64,000 nt of DNA. Source: Azadirachta indica (lineage: Eukaryota > Streptophyta > Magnoliopsida > Sapindales > Meliaceae). The position numbers were made by a program, and so were the translations under genes. The DNA lies in NCBI GenBank assembly GCA_022749755.1, contig CM040451.1:4850871-4914870 (forward strand), given 5' to 3'. Shown here one piece after another: positions 1-11,403 of this stretch (the first letter of the stretch is position 1; each line of letters starts with the position of its first letter). A model generated the notes under the pieces. The model did no database searches, was not told where the DNA came from, and saw nothing but the letters and a program-made list of their open reading frames with translations.

Positions 1-3000
1 TTATATTATGGCTTTACATTTAAAAATAAATTCCATAAAAGGGTGAATACAATATTAAATTAATTAAATTCATGTTTAATTTTTTTTTTCTCTCATCTTG
101 CTTCACCCCATATTATAAACTTTTTATAAGTTTATGTTATTTTGTTGTATATTATATATATATATATATAAATGTTTATTTTTCTAATGTAATTAATTTT
201 ATTTTCTTTTTCATTAACTCGTTTGTTTTTTATTCCTCAAAATATTTGCCAAAGAGCATATAGAGAGGAAAAGATAGAAAATTTTCTGCTTGCCAAAAGT
301 AAATTAATTTGATATATATTAATGTATTGCACAGCAAAAAAAAGTGTAAGATTTTAAGAGATGAGACAATTCTTCCTTTTCCTTTTGATATATTAATCTG
401 CTATTCATGCCGACTGAAGTTGATTAAATTTTAACAAAGCAAATTTTTCCTTTTTTTTCTTCACATTTCTTGATTTGGAGATAATTACTTTCTTTAAATT
501 GCAATATTGTATTTTAATCATATGTCTATTATAGTCATAATGGGTCGTTATAATATGTTAATTTTAAAATTTATCAAACGTGCACTCTTAAATTTTAAAA
601 CTCGCAACATTTTCAATGGTATAGTTTAATGAAACTGTTACTTTTTTATTTAAAAAATTATTATTACTCGAGTACAGTCACACCGATTATTTTTTAAGTT
701 ACAAGAAGATCAAAGTGACCCTAATAAAATTTAATAATCAATATTTTATTTTATTTTTTCACATTATCAATTAACTATTACTTTATTTTTAAAACAAAAA
801 AGCTTCTCAAAACCTAAAGGCTTGTCTTTTGAAAGAAAAAGTTCCTTTTATCTTCCTTCTCTCCTGTTTATTATATTAAAATAAAAAAAATTAAAATTGT
901 AAATTCATTTGTTTTCTTCTTATTTCTTATTAAACTAAAAAAATTTAACCAACGGGAAATTATAAAGTCTTCAAAAATTTTCTTTTATCTTTTGTCTATT
1001 CTTGCTATCCCTCTTTCCTTTCTTTCTTCTTTTATTTTTCCATTAGATTAAAAATGGAAAATCTAAAAAATTTGAAAACAATAGAATTATTTATTTTCTT
1101 TTTATTTCTTATGAAACCAAAATAATTTAACCCAAAATTGAAAAATTTCCACTTTGTTGATGAATCACAACAATTAAATATGTAATTGAACTTCATTATC
1201 ACAAGAATCAATAAAAAAAATTAAAATTTTAAAAAGTGTATAATTTTATGATTTATACTTCTGCAGGCAAGTACTATTATAATTTGAGACTTTTGTTTTT
1301 TACTCAGGTGCAAAATCTGGATCACAGGAAAAAAGAGTTGAAAAAGAAAAGAAAGAGTAATGATTGAAAAAATTAAAACATAAAGGCAATAACTTTGGAG
1401 AGTTTTTCTCTTTAGAAAATAAAAATGATATTTAATTAATTAGGTGAAACAATAAAATAAAGTATCACTGATTATTTTATTAGTCACGAATAAGCGCATC
1501 TAATTAAAAAGAGTAAGACTAAACTAAAGAATAAGGTCTACAAAGATTGTCAAATGTTAGTGATCACCCTTATTTTTGTTCAAATTCACAATCTAAACTA
1601 AAAAGGTCTTCATAAATATTTTTAGAATCAGATTTGATCAAACATTAGGCATAGATACATTCTTTCCCTTCATTGTATTATTTCACATTTATGATATAGA
1701 TTGTATAATGCCAATCATATTTTGAATATAGTTGAAGAAGTAATGGGATTGCAAGTCATTATCTACACATTATTAAACTGACAACTAGTTTTAGATTCAA
1801 TAATTAAGCTAGATGGTGTAAAAATTCTATAATTTACAATAAAATCTCTGAAAATTTGAGTATTCTTTGCAATAGTTGAAATGAGAATTAGATGTTAGCA
1901 TTTTATTTTATCAAAATCTAGCCGTTTATAATCCAAGTTTGGAAACACAAGAACTGCATCATTATCGCTTTCTAATGAATATGCTACAGCTTTGGTCTTT
2001 AATTGCTAACAAGGATAACTCTAGCAAGTTTATGTAATAAGCGAAGTAATTAGTGTGGGAAAAAAAAATAGTATATGTACTATTGCTTGGTTCAAATCCA
2101 GCACCGAGAGAAATTAAATTTGGATTAATGTGTTTATAATTGGAACTTTTAGACCCATTTTTCATTCACAGATTAGGAATGATTGATGGTCAGAGAAGAC
2201 CGTAAAATGTATAGATAAACCAAAGATGCATATATGAATCTTAGATGTCTACTCATCTTAATCATAATCACATCCTGCCTGTTGCTACAACAGGACTTTC
2301 GTTTTATAACAAATCTAACTAGAATTCTAGAAAGAAGGAAAGATTTTGGATGCAGTTATGACTGCAAAATTGTTTTTTTAATAACATTACAATTGCCCCA
2401 AATTGAAATGTATTAAGGATGAGAGGTACTATCATAATTAATCTATAGATGCAAATATGTGCCCAAAAAAGAAAAATCAACTTATAATTGCAAGTTGTAT
2501 ATCTTACCTTGATGAATCTTTCACACAAGTTTTTCACTACAGAATATCTATTTCAATTTTATCACATTGTGCAACAATTCAACAATCAACAGCAAACCAG
2601 ATCATAATTGAGAAAGTTCATGGACATAACAGCATAGTACAAGGGAAACCAAATACCAACATCAATTTAATGGCAAGAACCACATTTAGAAGAAAGAGAA
2701 AAAGGAAGCAAAACTTTCAGCAATATATATAACTAAATAGCTAGAGTAACTTATTGGCACTGATTAGAAGTAACTAGTAAGCACAATTTATTAATATGAT
2801 GTTACCTCAAAATTGAAAGAATATATCAAATGATATGACCACAAGTTTCTCCAACTGGCAATACCCTCTGCTCTATAGAAACAAACAAATGAGGTTAGGG
2901 AACATTTAACAGTAGCTCTAAAGTTCCAAAAGGAAAAAAGATCCCCAAATACCCTTTCCCACAAAATTGTAGCTTCTGATATAATTTACTAGTAATCATG

Positions 3001-3455
3001 CTTGAGATCCAAATTTTTTTTTAAAAAAGGATGAAATTAAGTAAAATTTGGTATGTGTTGCAATGATCTTAAACATATGATTGGGATGTAGTGGCTTAAA
3101 AGTCAAGACTACTATGAGATGAAATTAATAGATATCAAGTATAAGGTTAGCAAAGCAAGTGGTAAAGATTATCTTTCAAGTAAAACTTGATATTCATAAA
3201 GCACTTCAGATGTGGTGCTTCTACAGTTAAGAAGAAACACAAGTCTCAGACATAACCTAAATGATGTTATACCTTGTGCAATTTCTAATAGACTCTTAAG
3301 CACTGTTATAATGAATTATTATGTGTACCAATTATTCAATTATACTATGAACTTACAGACATTTGATGTGACAGATGATACACATCTTGCATTACTGGTA
3401 TAAACATACACCACTGCCCAAGGCATGCCATATGTAGCAGGAACCTAACACGGTA
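1..3455. repeat. Direct segmental duplication, left copy
   Basis: This stretch matches 11,404-15,080 in the same orientation almost from end to end, with many substitutions and small indels. The shared order runs from the AT-rich start through matching short runs near 2,457/13,917 to the minus-strand gene tail near 3,300/14,850. It is mostly the 3' flank of the minus-strand copies of the small local gene. I see no gene of its own in 1-3,100. Short open frames such as 2,457-2,732 have a counterpart in the other copy, but start, end and length all differ, so I read them as non-coding. The right edge, near 3,455, is an abrupt junction with exon-like sequence of another gene. Confidence 0.85.
3160..3455 (-). 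pseudogene. 3' fragment of the small local gene (copy A)
   Basis: Read on the minus strand, this piece aligns with the 3' end of copy B (8,035-8,350) and of the split copy (14,640-14,950). An AG is followed by an open stretch that ends with residues KFIV and a TAA at 3,340-3,342, exactly where copy B ends with EFIV and TAA. No promoter or first exon is present, because homology stops near 3,455. It is therefore a truncated copy left by duplication or rearrangement. Function unknown. Confidence 0.6.
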
Positions 3456-3466
3456 TTTGTGCCCAG

Positions 3467-4101
3467 GTGAAGAAGATTGTGCAAGGGCAGTTTGATTTAT
3501 TCCAGTCAATGTACAAGCCGCTTCTTCAAGAGTATGAAACCAAAGAGTTCTTAAGATTCTCGTCATATAGAAATCAACAAGAATATATAGCTCAGATTTG
3601 TATAAGTCTCGAAGTTCTCAATATAAAGGTGGTTTTCTAAAGTTCTAACCTGCTTCTATCTCTTAAAATAGGATTGTGGTCTATTTGTCACTCGGTCTCT
3701 TATTTCTTCTCTTCCACCAACTGTAAGAAACGAAATGGGAATGAAGCTTGGAGAGAAGAAAATAATGACTGAATCTGGTATAAACTTCAGCTTTTATGCA
3801 GTATTAATGCATAAAGATCATTTTGTGGTGATGTAGATATAAAAAAGCCAATAAATCTATGTATAAGCAGAAAGAGTTGATAATTATGTATGTATTCCAA
3901 CATTTTTCAAGAAGAGTTGTTGGGGAAGTTATAGTTCGCTCAAGGGAGGAGGCCGGAAGATGCATGCAGAATATTTTGAGGCAAAAAGTTATGGTTTCCA
4001 GCGCAAGGCAGGCAGTATTTGGTCTACTTGCTGCTGGTGGTGTTAACGCGGTTAAATATCTCACCAGGAAGGTGCAGAAAGCTTGGAAGTCTTGGACATA
4101 A
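3467..4101 (+). pseudogene. Exon-like 3' end of an unidentified host gene
   Basis: Three open segments on the plus strand look like exons: 3,467-3,628 (54 codons after a CAG acceptor, beginning VKKIVQGQFDLFQSM), about 3,672-3,775 (containing NEMGMKLGEKKIMTES) and 3,832-4,101 (ending in a TAA stop). The last is richer in G and C than its surroundings. It holds a basic start (FSRRVVGEVIVRSREEAG), a short hydrophobic run (AVFGLLAAGG) and a basic tail. The intron phases between the pieces do not join cleanly: the first possible intron is only about 43 bases, or else creates a stop. I do not recognise the family. The 5' part is missing because the duplicated segment begins just upstream. It may be a truncated gene, or the end of a larger one that I cannot assemble. 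Confidence 0.35.
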
Positions 4102-4143
4102 CACATCTACATATTTGCTTCTATGGTTCTTTTTCTTTTGGTT

Positions 4144-4640
4144 AGATTACAAATTTTGCAAAGGGAGTTTAGTTTCATTTTCTAAGATTGATTACATATG
4201 TTGAGTTTAGAGGTGGAAAGTTGAGCTGGTTCACGTATGGTTTTACATTTTTGGTATTGTAGTTTTGTTAAAATTTTTGAAAATAATTATTTGATAATTT
4301 AATTGGATAAAAAATTAATAAATAAAAATCTTAAAATTTGACATTATATTACATAACACAAAATAGTGTTAAACTAATGGACTGTATTTTATTTTTAAAC
4401 TAAAAATTTTAAAATATTAAATGAAATATATATATTTGGCTTTGAGACTTTTTGTCTATTTCTTTTATGGGTATCAATAGTCTTTCAAAATTTATTTATG
4501 CTCTTTTCTAGTAAAATAAAAGTTGTTCTACATATATATTTTCTATTGAAAGAAAGTATGAAAATTATTAAATTAAATGAATAAAGTTAAAATATAATAT
4601 TTAGAGAGTTTCAAAATATAGTGGTCATAACATATTTAGA
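4144..4640 (+). repeat. Repeat F, copy 1 (gene-spacer repeat)
   Basis: AT-rich spacer that recurs at about 8,480-9,110 (same strand) and in reverse at about 20,930-21,140. The best shared block is the part reading GATAATTTAATTGGATAAAA followed by AAAATTTGACATTATAT-like sequence. Copies 1 and 3 lie upstream of the promoters of copy B and of the split copy, so the spacer was duplicated with the genes. Confidence 0.6.
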
Positions 4641-5049
4641 TAGATATACTGCCATAGTAAAATAATAGGTTTGGATATTTCTTAATTTTGTTTAAATTTA
4701 TTCTTAAAAAATTTTATGTTCTAATTTTTAAACAAAAACAAAGGACGTGTACCCTTAAAGTTTGACTAAATAAAACTTTTAATTAAATAATTTTTAAAAT
4801 ACTTATATAGAACTTATTTGTTGGTGGAATTTGCAAATTTAGACAAATAGAAGGATAATTCAGTATATTTAAATTTTTAAAATAATTATTATTAATATAG
4901 TAGTGTAGTAATTTTAAGTAAAAAATAAATATTCAAACTAACAAAATCTCTTAATTACAAATGGGTTTGTATGGATATTTTTAAATCTGTGCGATTAAAG
5001 TGTTATTTTGGTCAATCATGAGGGTTATTTATGTCTTTTACTCTTTTGT
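4641..5049. other. AT-rich intergenic DNA
   Basis: No open frame, structural RNA or repeat boundary that I can support. It separates repeat F from the promoter of copy B. Confidence 0.6.
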
Positions 5050-5333
5050 AGTCTAAATATCAATTGGACTGGAGACCGGTTTGACTTTGACAAGTCAAAC
5101 CGAGTCGGTTTAGAAGCCGGGCAATTGGTTGCCGCCTTAACATCAACGCAATAAACGGCTATAATCAACAATTTTGAATTCCTTCGTTGTTCGTTCTGAA
5201 GTCCTCCTACTGAAACCCTAAGAATTCTCTCTCGAAGCTCTCTCTCTGCTCTCTCTCTGCTCGCACTCTGCTCTCTCTTGCAATCGAGTCTCTATCACTC
5301 TCTATTGCAATCAAGTCTCTGATTTGTTACTTA
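5050..5333 (+). promoter_or_regulatory. Promoter and CT-rich leader of copy B
   Basis: Homology with the upstream region of the minus-strand copy (19,201-19,400) begins near 5,050, so this block was duplicated with the gene. It holds AAACCCTA at 5,214-5,221, a plant telo-box often found in leaders of growth-related genes. A long CTCTCT-rich tract then runs to about 5,315, as is typical of plant 5' untranslated regions. The start codon at 5,334 follows directly. I see no clear TATA box at the usual distance. Confidence 0.6.
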
Positions 5334-6677
5334 ATGGCTTGCTCTTTCGACTCCCCTGTATCTATGGGTAACACTTCTCACTCGACAGAGAACTCGATCT
5401 GTGACACTTCTCCTCCACGAGATGAAGTCGACGACGATGAATATTATCTGCAATTTATGTTGAAAATTCTTAACAAACTTAACGCTGCTTTCTTCGAACT
5501 TCAAAAGAGAACTCAACGAAAGGAGTCCCAGAGTCGAAAGATTAAAATTCTCATGAGTATGAGGTAACATTGAGTTTTCTTCTTCCTTTTATCTTCAATT
5601 TAGGGATTTTATACCTTTTATGATCTGGGCTTTCTATCTCATAGTTATTAGACGTAGTAACACTCATAATATTTTCAATTTGTTGTTGAAATTTCATATT
5701 CTTGCAGTCTGTTTGTTTAACTTTTACTTGTTTCCGGTTTATCTTCAGTTTAGGGATTTCATACCCCAGGGGTTTCATACCTTTTCATTGATTTCCACGC
5801 TTTGTTTTTTTTGGGTTTTCTTTCTGAATCTTCGTAGTTTACTTGTATATATATTTTTTTCTTGGTTATTGTTTAATCAGCAATGTTATTCATGTCACTT
5901 GCCACCTTCAATATGTACTCTAAGAAAGCGATAGTATTGCGAATTGTAGGTTACTTTTTGAGTAATATTGTTTATTCGGTTTTCTGTGTAATAGCGTGCA
6001 ATTAGTTGTGCTTACTATGCCTAGTGCCAATGGATCATGGTATGCTTTCAAAAAAAGAAAATATGATGCTGGAAATTTGGTTGTCTATTGCTTTCTTGTA
6101 TGCTGAAAATATCTGGTTTTTGGCATTAATCTGGTTTTTGTCATTAATTTGAGGTTGGTGTTTAGTTTCTCTTCAATTGTATTGCTGTTCACGAAACTTT
6201 CTCAATTATGGTCTGATTTCCTTTTGGCCTGTTGACAGAAGAAGATAGTGGGATAAGTGTGAGAATAGATCTTACATTTTGATATTTTTCTTCTATTGAA
6301 TTTTATAGAATCCTTTTAATGCAAAAGTTAGGAGTAAGAACAAGGCTATCTCAGGCTTTAGGTGGATGTTTGAAATTTCTATTTTTGCTTCATTTTTTTT
6401 TTCCTGAAAAGTGTACAAATACAGAATTTAAAAAGTAGTTTGTACTTGGAAACACAACTTGAGTGATTAACAATGTTTTCATAATTCCAATGACCATCTG
6501 GATTGGATCTGCTATAGACCTCTTGTGTGGCTGTTTGACTATTTTTGTGTACTTTCTTTGGTGCTAAACATAACTTTCTCTTTACTTGTCAGACACTATC
6601 TTTTTTAAGGTAATTTTTGTTTCAGGACTAATATTTTATCTTTTAGTGATTCTTCCTCATCACCACAAGGCTTATAA
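5334..6677 (+). CDS. Small uncharacterised protein gene (copy B), two exons
   Basis: Exon 1 (5,334-5,563) encodes an acidic, Ser/Thr-rich start, then a DDDEYYLQFMLKILNKL segment able to form a helix and a basic Lys/Arg-rich end. A GT donor interrupts the last codons (ATGAG/GTAACA). Joining it to the CAG acceptor at 6,624-6,625 keeps the frame and ends after TNILSFSDSS...QGL with a TAA at 6,675-6,677, giving about 93 residues. The first ATG after the leader is used, and the diverged copy at 19,200 starts at the same place. A second possible exon 2 lies at 7,419-7,470 with the same frame and stop. Exon 1 and this ending are conserved in position in the minus-strand copy, which supports a real ancestral gene. 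I recognise no domain. The function is unknown, and whether it is still expressed cannot be judged from sequence. Confidence 0.5.
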
Positions 6678-7516
6678 CCAAGTTTGGTTCTCAAAGCCTT
6701 CTCTGATTCCAAGTACAGATTGGTAATATTTTATTTTTAGTTTACCTGTATATTTGTTTTCCTTGGTTGCTGTTTAATCAGAAATCTTATTAATTATACT
6801 TGCCACCTTTAATATTTACTCTAAGAGTGCAAGTTGTGGGGCAATAGTATTTGCAATTGCAGGTTACTTTTTGGGTATATAATGTGATCACTTTTCTGGG
6901 TAATAGCATTAATTGTGTTTACTATGCCGAGTGCCAATGAATTATGGTATGCTTTCAATAAAGAAAATATGATGCTTGAAATTTGGTTGTCTATTACTTT
7001 CTAGCAAATCTGGTTTTTGTAAATTGTATTGCCATTCACCAAACTTTGTCAATTATTATCTGGTTTGCTCTTGGCCTCTTGAAAGAAGAAGGTAGTGGGA
7101 TAACCTTGAGAATAGATCTTACATTTCACCATCTTACTTCAATTGAATTTTATAGTTTTGGGGCGCAAAGTAGGAGTAAGAACAAGTCTGTTTCATGGTT
7201 TAAGTAGATGTTCGAAATTCTATTTCTGTATAATTTTTTATCTGAGAAGTACTCGTGTGACATAAAAGGTACTTCATGCATGCAAATGCAACTTGAGTGA
7301 TTAACAATGTTGTCATTATTCAAATGACCATTTGGATTGGATTTGCTATAGACTTTCTGTGTGGACACTTTTGAATGATATTTTAATTCATTGATCAAGT
7401 TCACTATTTTTCTTTGAGGACTAATATTTCATCTTTTAGTGATTCTTCCTTCTCACTACAAGGCTTATAACCTAGTTTGGATCTCAAAGCTTTCTCTGGT
7501 TCCAAGTACAGAATGG
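5829..7516 (+). repeat. Intragenic tandem duplication in copy B
   Basis: About 5,829-6,728 and 6,733-7,516 are two direct copies of the same intron-plus-exon block. Both run in order through a TTACTTGTATAT-type start, TGCCACCTT, TACTCTAAGA, GGTTACTTTTTG, ACTATGCC-AGTGCCAATG, AATATGATGCT and the exon beginning GACTAATATTT. The minus-strand copy shows the same exon once, near 18,050. The duplication therefore created two alternative second exons in copy B. Confidence 0.75.
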
Positions 7517-8178
7517 TATTGTGATCCAGTTGACCAGAGGCATTATGCAGTGCTCATACTCTAATAACTTACAGGAAGATGGAAAGTATATATCATGCTG
7601 TTGTGGCTTCTCTTATAAATGCCTTTCAGGTTTTGTTGCTAAAGTTGCACCCATGAATGAGAATTGTCTCTGGAAAACAAATCCCATGGTTGTAGAAGAA
7701 ACAACAAAGTTGTTTCGACAGGTTCTCATTTGCATAGAACTGCCAACATCCTCCTTACCTTTGTTCTTCTACTTTAGTTGGTTCCATAGTAAGGCAGACC
7801 TTCCGTTTAGGTCTCAATCAATCACACTAGCATAAAAAATAGCCAGAACAAGACTTCAGTACTGCATCTCTGTCCGACTTGCAAAGGTGTCAAAATTTAC
7901 TCCTTATTGCCATAGACTGTACTTTTGGCTGAGATGCATACTAAACTCAGATTAGATATCGCTTCAGCATATTAGTTCATAGGTGCTGAAGAAGTATCAG
8001 GGCTCTACAAGTGCTAGATTAAGCAGCTACAGGTGTTCAGCAACATGAGCCACGAGATGGAAAGAAAATAGTGATTGCTGATGCACATGCCATGGCTTGG
8101 TTAACTGTGTTGTTTACGCCGGATAATGCAAGACATGTATCATCTCCGGCATCAAAGGTCTGCGAGTTCATAGTATAA
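7471..8178 (+). pseudogene. 3' region of copy B with coding-like terminal exon
   Basis: Beyond the second candidate exon 2, homology with the minus-strand copy continues to about 8,350, so this belongs to the same transcription unit. The clearest coding-like part is 8,035-8,178, after a CAG acceptor (8,030-8,032). It gives 47 codons, including DGKKIVIADAHAMAW and the ending SKVCEFIV plus TAA. The equivalent part of the split copy encodes a longer segment (14,878-15,060 minus, containing SVLQQQKPQDGSNK). I cannot tell whether this was an original C-terminal exon or the 3' untranslated region. 7,521-7,835 is also open but is not preserved in the other copy. Confidence 0.35.
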
Positions 8179-8479
8179 TCGCATAACTGTTACACCCAAT
8201 AATTCATTATAACCTTGCTTAGGAGTCCATTGTAAATTGAACAGGGCATATTAATTGGCCATCATCATTTAGGGAATGTTCGAGACTGTTGTGTTTTTAC
8301 TTAACTTTAGAAGCATGATGTTTGAAGTGTTATGTAAACATCAACTTTTACTTGGAAAATAATCTTTGCCATTTACTCTTTTAACTTTATACTTGATATC
8401 TAGTTATTTCATCCCATAACGACATGTGTTACTTCGAAAATAGAAGTCACAAGATGAGAATATATTTATAGCTCATTTT

Positions 8480-9110
8480 TTTAGGATTAGATTATAAATT
8501 TTGCTATGGGAATTAGTTTATTTTCATTTTGAAAGATGGATTATTTATGTTGAGTATAGTGGTGGAAAGTTGAGCAGGTTCATGTATGGTTTTACGTTTT
8601 GGGTATCAAAATTTGTTAAGATTTTAAAAATAATTTGAGGTTTTTTTATAATTTAATTGGATAAAAAATTAAAAAATAAAAAAGCCTAAAATTTGATATT
8701 ATATGACATAATGCAAAAATAATATTAACTAATAGATTTTATTAAATTAGCTTTTTAATAATTGAATGTTGTACAAATTTAATAGAAATTATGATTGAGT
8801 TTACTTTATTCTAAATTGGCATGCAGAATCCAATTGACTCTTGTAAATTCATCTGAGATAATTCTGTTAGTTAATAAAAAAAATTATTTTGCGTATATTA
8901 TGATTTTAAATTTGTAATTTTAAACAGTAAAATTACTTGTTGACAAATATTGTTGCACAAGTGAACTGATAGCAAACATAGAAAATTTTCTATTTATAAA
9001 TTTAAACTTTTAAATGAATTTTTTTTTAGTAAAATAAAAGTTATTCTACATTTAGTTCTATCAAAAGAAATTCTCAAAATTATTAAATTATATGAATAAA
9101 TGTAGGAAAA
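8480..9110 (+). repeat. Repeat F, copy 2
   Basis: Direct counterpart of 4,144-4,640, beginning at TTAGATTATAAATTTTGC and continuing through GTGGAAAGTTGAGCAGGTTC. An extra 250 bases or so are inserted before the last shared block near 9,020-9,110. Confidence 0.6.
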
Positions 9111-10333
9111 ATTACCATTAACTCCTTAGTAGATGCTCATGTGTCTTCCCTCCCCTTCACCCGTTAGATTGAAATGTCCATCAAATTTTTCTATTAAGAT
9201 TAATAGGAATTTTATGAATGTTTAATTTTATCCTTGTTCCAACACGATTATTTTTACCTGAATTATAAATGTATTTATGTATATTGTTTCCAAATAATAA
9301 GCTTATGTTAGATAATAAGTATAACTAATCCTAACTTTAACTTTAAATGAATATTAATGCAAAACTATTTTATACTCATTTATTTTTTATAATTTTCTAA
9401 AAGATTTGGATAGAGAAATTAATATTTATTGATTGTGTAACATTAAACTTTGTTTTTTAAAAAAAAATTGATAAAAAGTAAAGTAATCATTATTTTGTAA
9501 ACGAAATTCATAATTATTCTTTTATAAGATGAAAAAATAATATTTGATTTTATATAAATATTAATTTATAAACCCAATTCAAATTATAAAGATTGTAAAG
9601 AAAGAAGTTATTTTTTTTGTAATATTAAACTAATTCTAATTTTGTAAAAGATGATTAGAAATTAAGGATTATTTGTAACAATAAAAAAATAAAATTTAAA
9701 TTTGTAAACTCAAATTAATTAATAAAAATTAGAAAGAGAAAATATATATTTTTATGACATTAAATTAATAATGAATTTGTAAAAAATTGCAGAAAAATAA
9801 AAAAATAATAATAATTTTGTGTCATTAAAAAATAAACATAAATTTTTAAACTCAAATTAATTTATAAAATATATAAAAATAATAAACATGCTTGGGAATA
9901 TTATGTTTAGAGAGAATATATGTTATAATATATATACAAAATCTTAAATTTAAATTTAACTTGGTGGTAGCACCATTACACATTTAAATCTTAATAATAT
10001 GTTTTATTTTTTTATTAGATTCTTACTTATGTTTGATTGGGACCTATCATATCTAAATAAACATTCGGATCTAAAGGATAAAATAATAAATTAGCAAAAA
10101 TATGTTAAAATTAACAATAATAGGAATTTTTTTGGAGGCATTTAAATCTAAGAGGGAGGAAATATATTATAATAAAGTCAAATATTATATTTAGAATTTT
10201 TCAAAATATATTGATGCAATTCTTATATATATGGTTACTAGGGCTTATATGTTTTAGGAGAATAAAAAGGACATAATTAGAATTATGTTATTATTTATGT
10301 ACTAAAAACATATGATATACATAATTGTATGAA
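9111..10333. other. AT-rich intergenic DNA
   Basis: Very AT-rich with runs of A and T. No gene, RNA or boundary is visible. A weak echo of the end of repeat F occurs near 10,180. Confidence 0.6.
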
Positions 10334-10573
10334 GGGCTCAGATCAGCAGCCCAATTTTTTAACACAAAATCTTACATTAATTGTAAACTGTTAGATATAA
10401 ACACATTCAACGATTGACATTGCATATAATATATGTATTAATTATGAATATATTAATTTTGCATTAATTACATGGTCAGATGTAATTTCAATCGTTAGAT
10501 GTGCTTATATCCAATGATTTACAATTAAAGTAAGATTTTATGTAAAAAAAGGAAGTTATTGATCCTGCCCTTT
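10334..10573. mobile_element. Foldback MITE
   Basis: About 240 bases that fold back almost entirely. The left end (GGGCTCAGATCAGCAGCCCA, then an ACAAAATCTTACATTAATTG-like run) is matched by the reverse complement of the right end, which finishes GATCCTGCCC. Arms are about 85 bases with scattered mismatches around an AT-rich centre. There is no open frame. No convincing target-site duplication is visible, so the superfamily cannot be named. Confidence 0.7.
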
Positions 10574-11403
10574 AAATAAATATTAATAAAATAATACCAT
10601 ACTAACTGACAAATTTATACTTAAATCTAATCTTGTGCCCTGTGAATATAAAAAAATAAGTTTTTATAAAAGAATAGAATGAACTTGTTATAAAATAAAT
10701 AAATAATATTCATTTTTTGATTTGGTTAATAAGCTTCTACAATGGAATAAGTTCAAATCAAATTCGTTAGTTTTGTATTACATTTGTGTCGGATTGATAA
10801 ATTTTATCAAAAATTATTAATTACCTCTAGTTATTTATATGATAAAATAATATAGTAAATTAGTTTAAAATTTTTAAAATGTACTAATTAATTATTGATA
10901 TTATTTTTTATTTAAAAATATTTATTTTATTTATATAAAATTTGAGCATGAGCATATATTGTAATTCATGTTTATTCCCTAATGTCGTATGGGAGCTGTA
11001 TATATACATTAGGTCTGAAGCCCAACAAAAGTTTTTAAATTCTTATCACGATATTTACAAAGTTGTCAATTTAGCAATTTATCCCACAATTTATTTATTG
11101 TTTTTAAAAATTTAGCCAATAATTTTATTTTTTAAACATTTTAACCTTTAATGTTTTATTTTGCTCCACCTTATTATGCCAATGCATCCCTTAAAGAGTG
11201 GATGTCAATTTTTTTAATCAATATTATATTATTATATGTACAATATACTGATATATAGAATGAAAATTTATAAGCGAACTAGCAATAAGATTTTGATTGA
11301 ATTAATCTGATGTTGGCTGTGAAAGTTTGCGTTTAATTTCAATGAAACCTACCCCATTCAAAGGAAAAAAAAGAATACTATTAATTCTCATGAAAGCCTA
11401 TGA
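10574..11403. other. AT-rich intergenic DNA
   Basis: No supported feature. The next duplicated block begins at about 11,404. Confidence 0.6.

Noticed and set aside
2457..2732. 91-codon plus-strand frame with a counterpart at 13,917
   Set aside because: Shared because the segment is duplicated. Start, end and length differ between copies, and it is antisense to the 3' region of the minus-strand gene copies.
5620..5934. 104-codon hydrophobic plus-strand frame
   Set aside because: It lies in the AT-rich intron after exon 1 of copy B; Phe/Leu/Tyr richness is expected from T-rich intron DNA.
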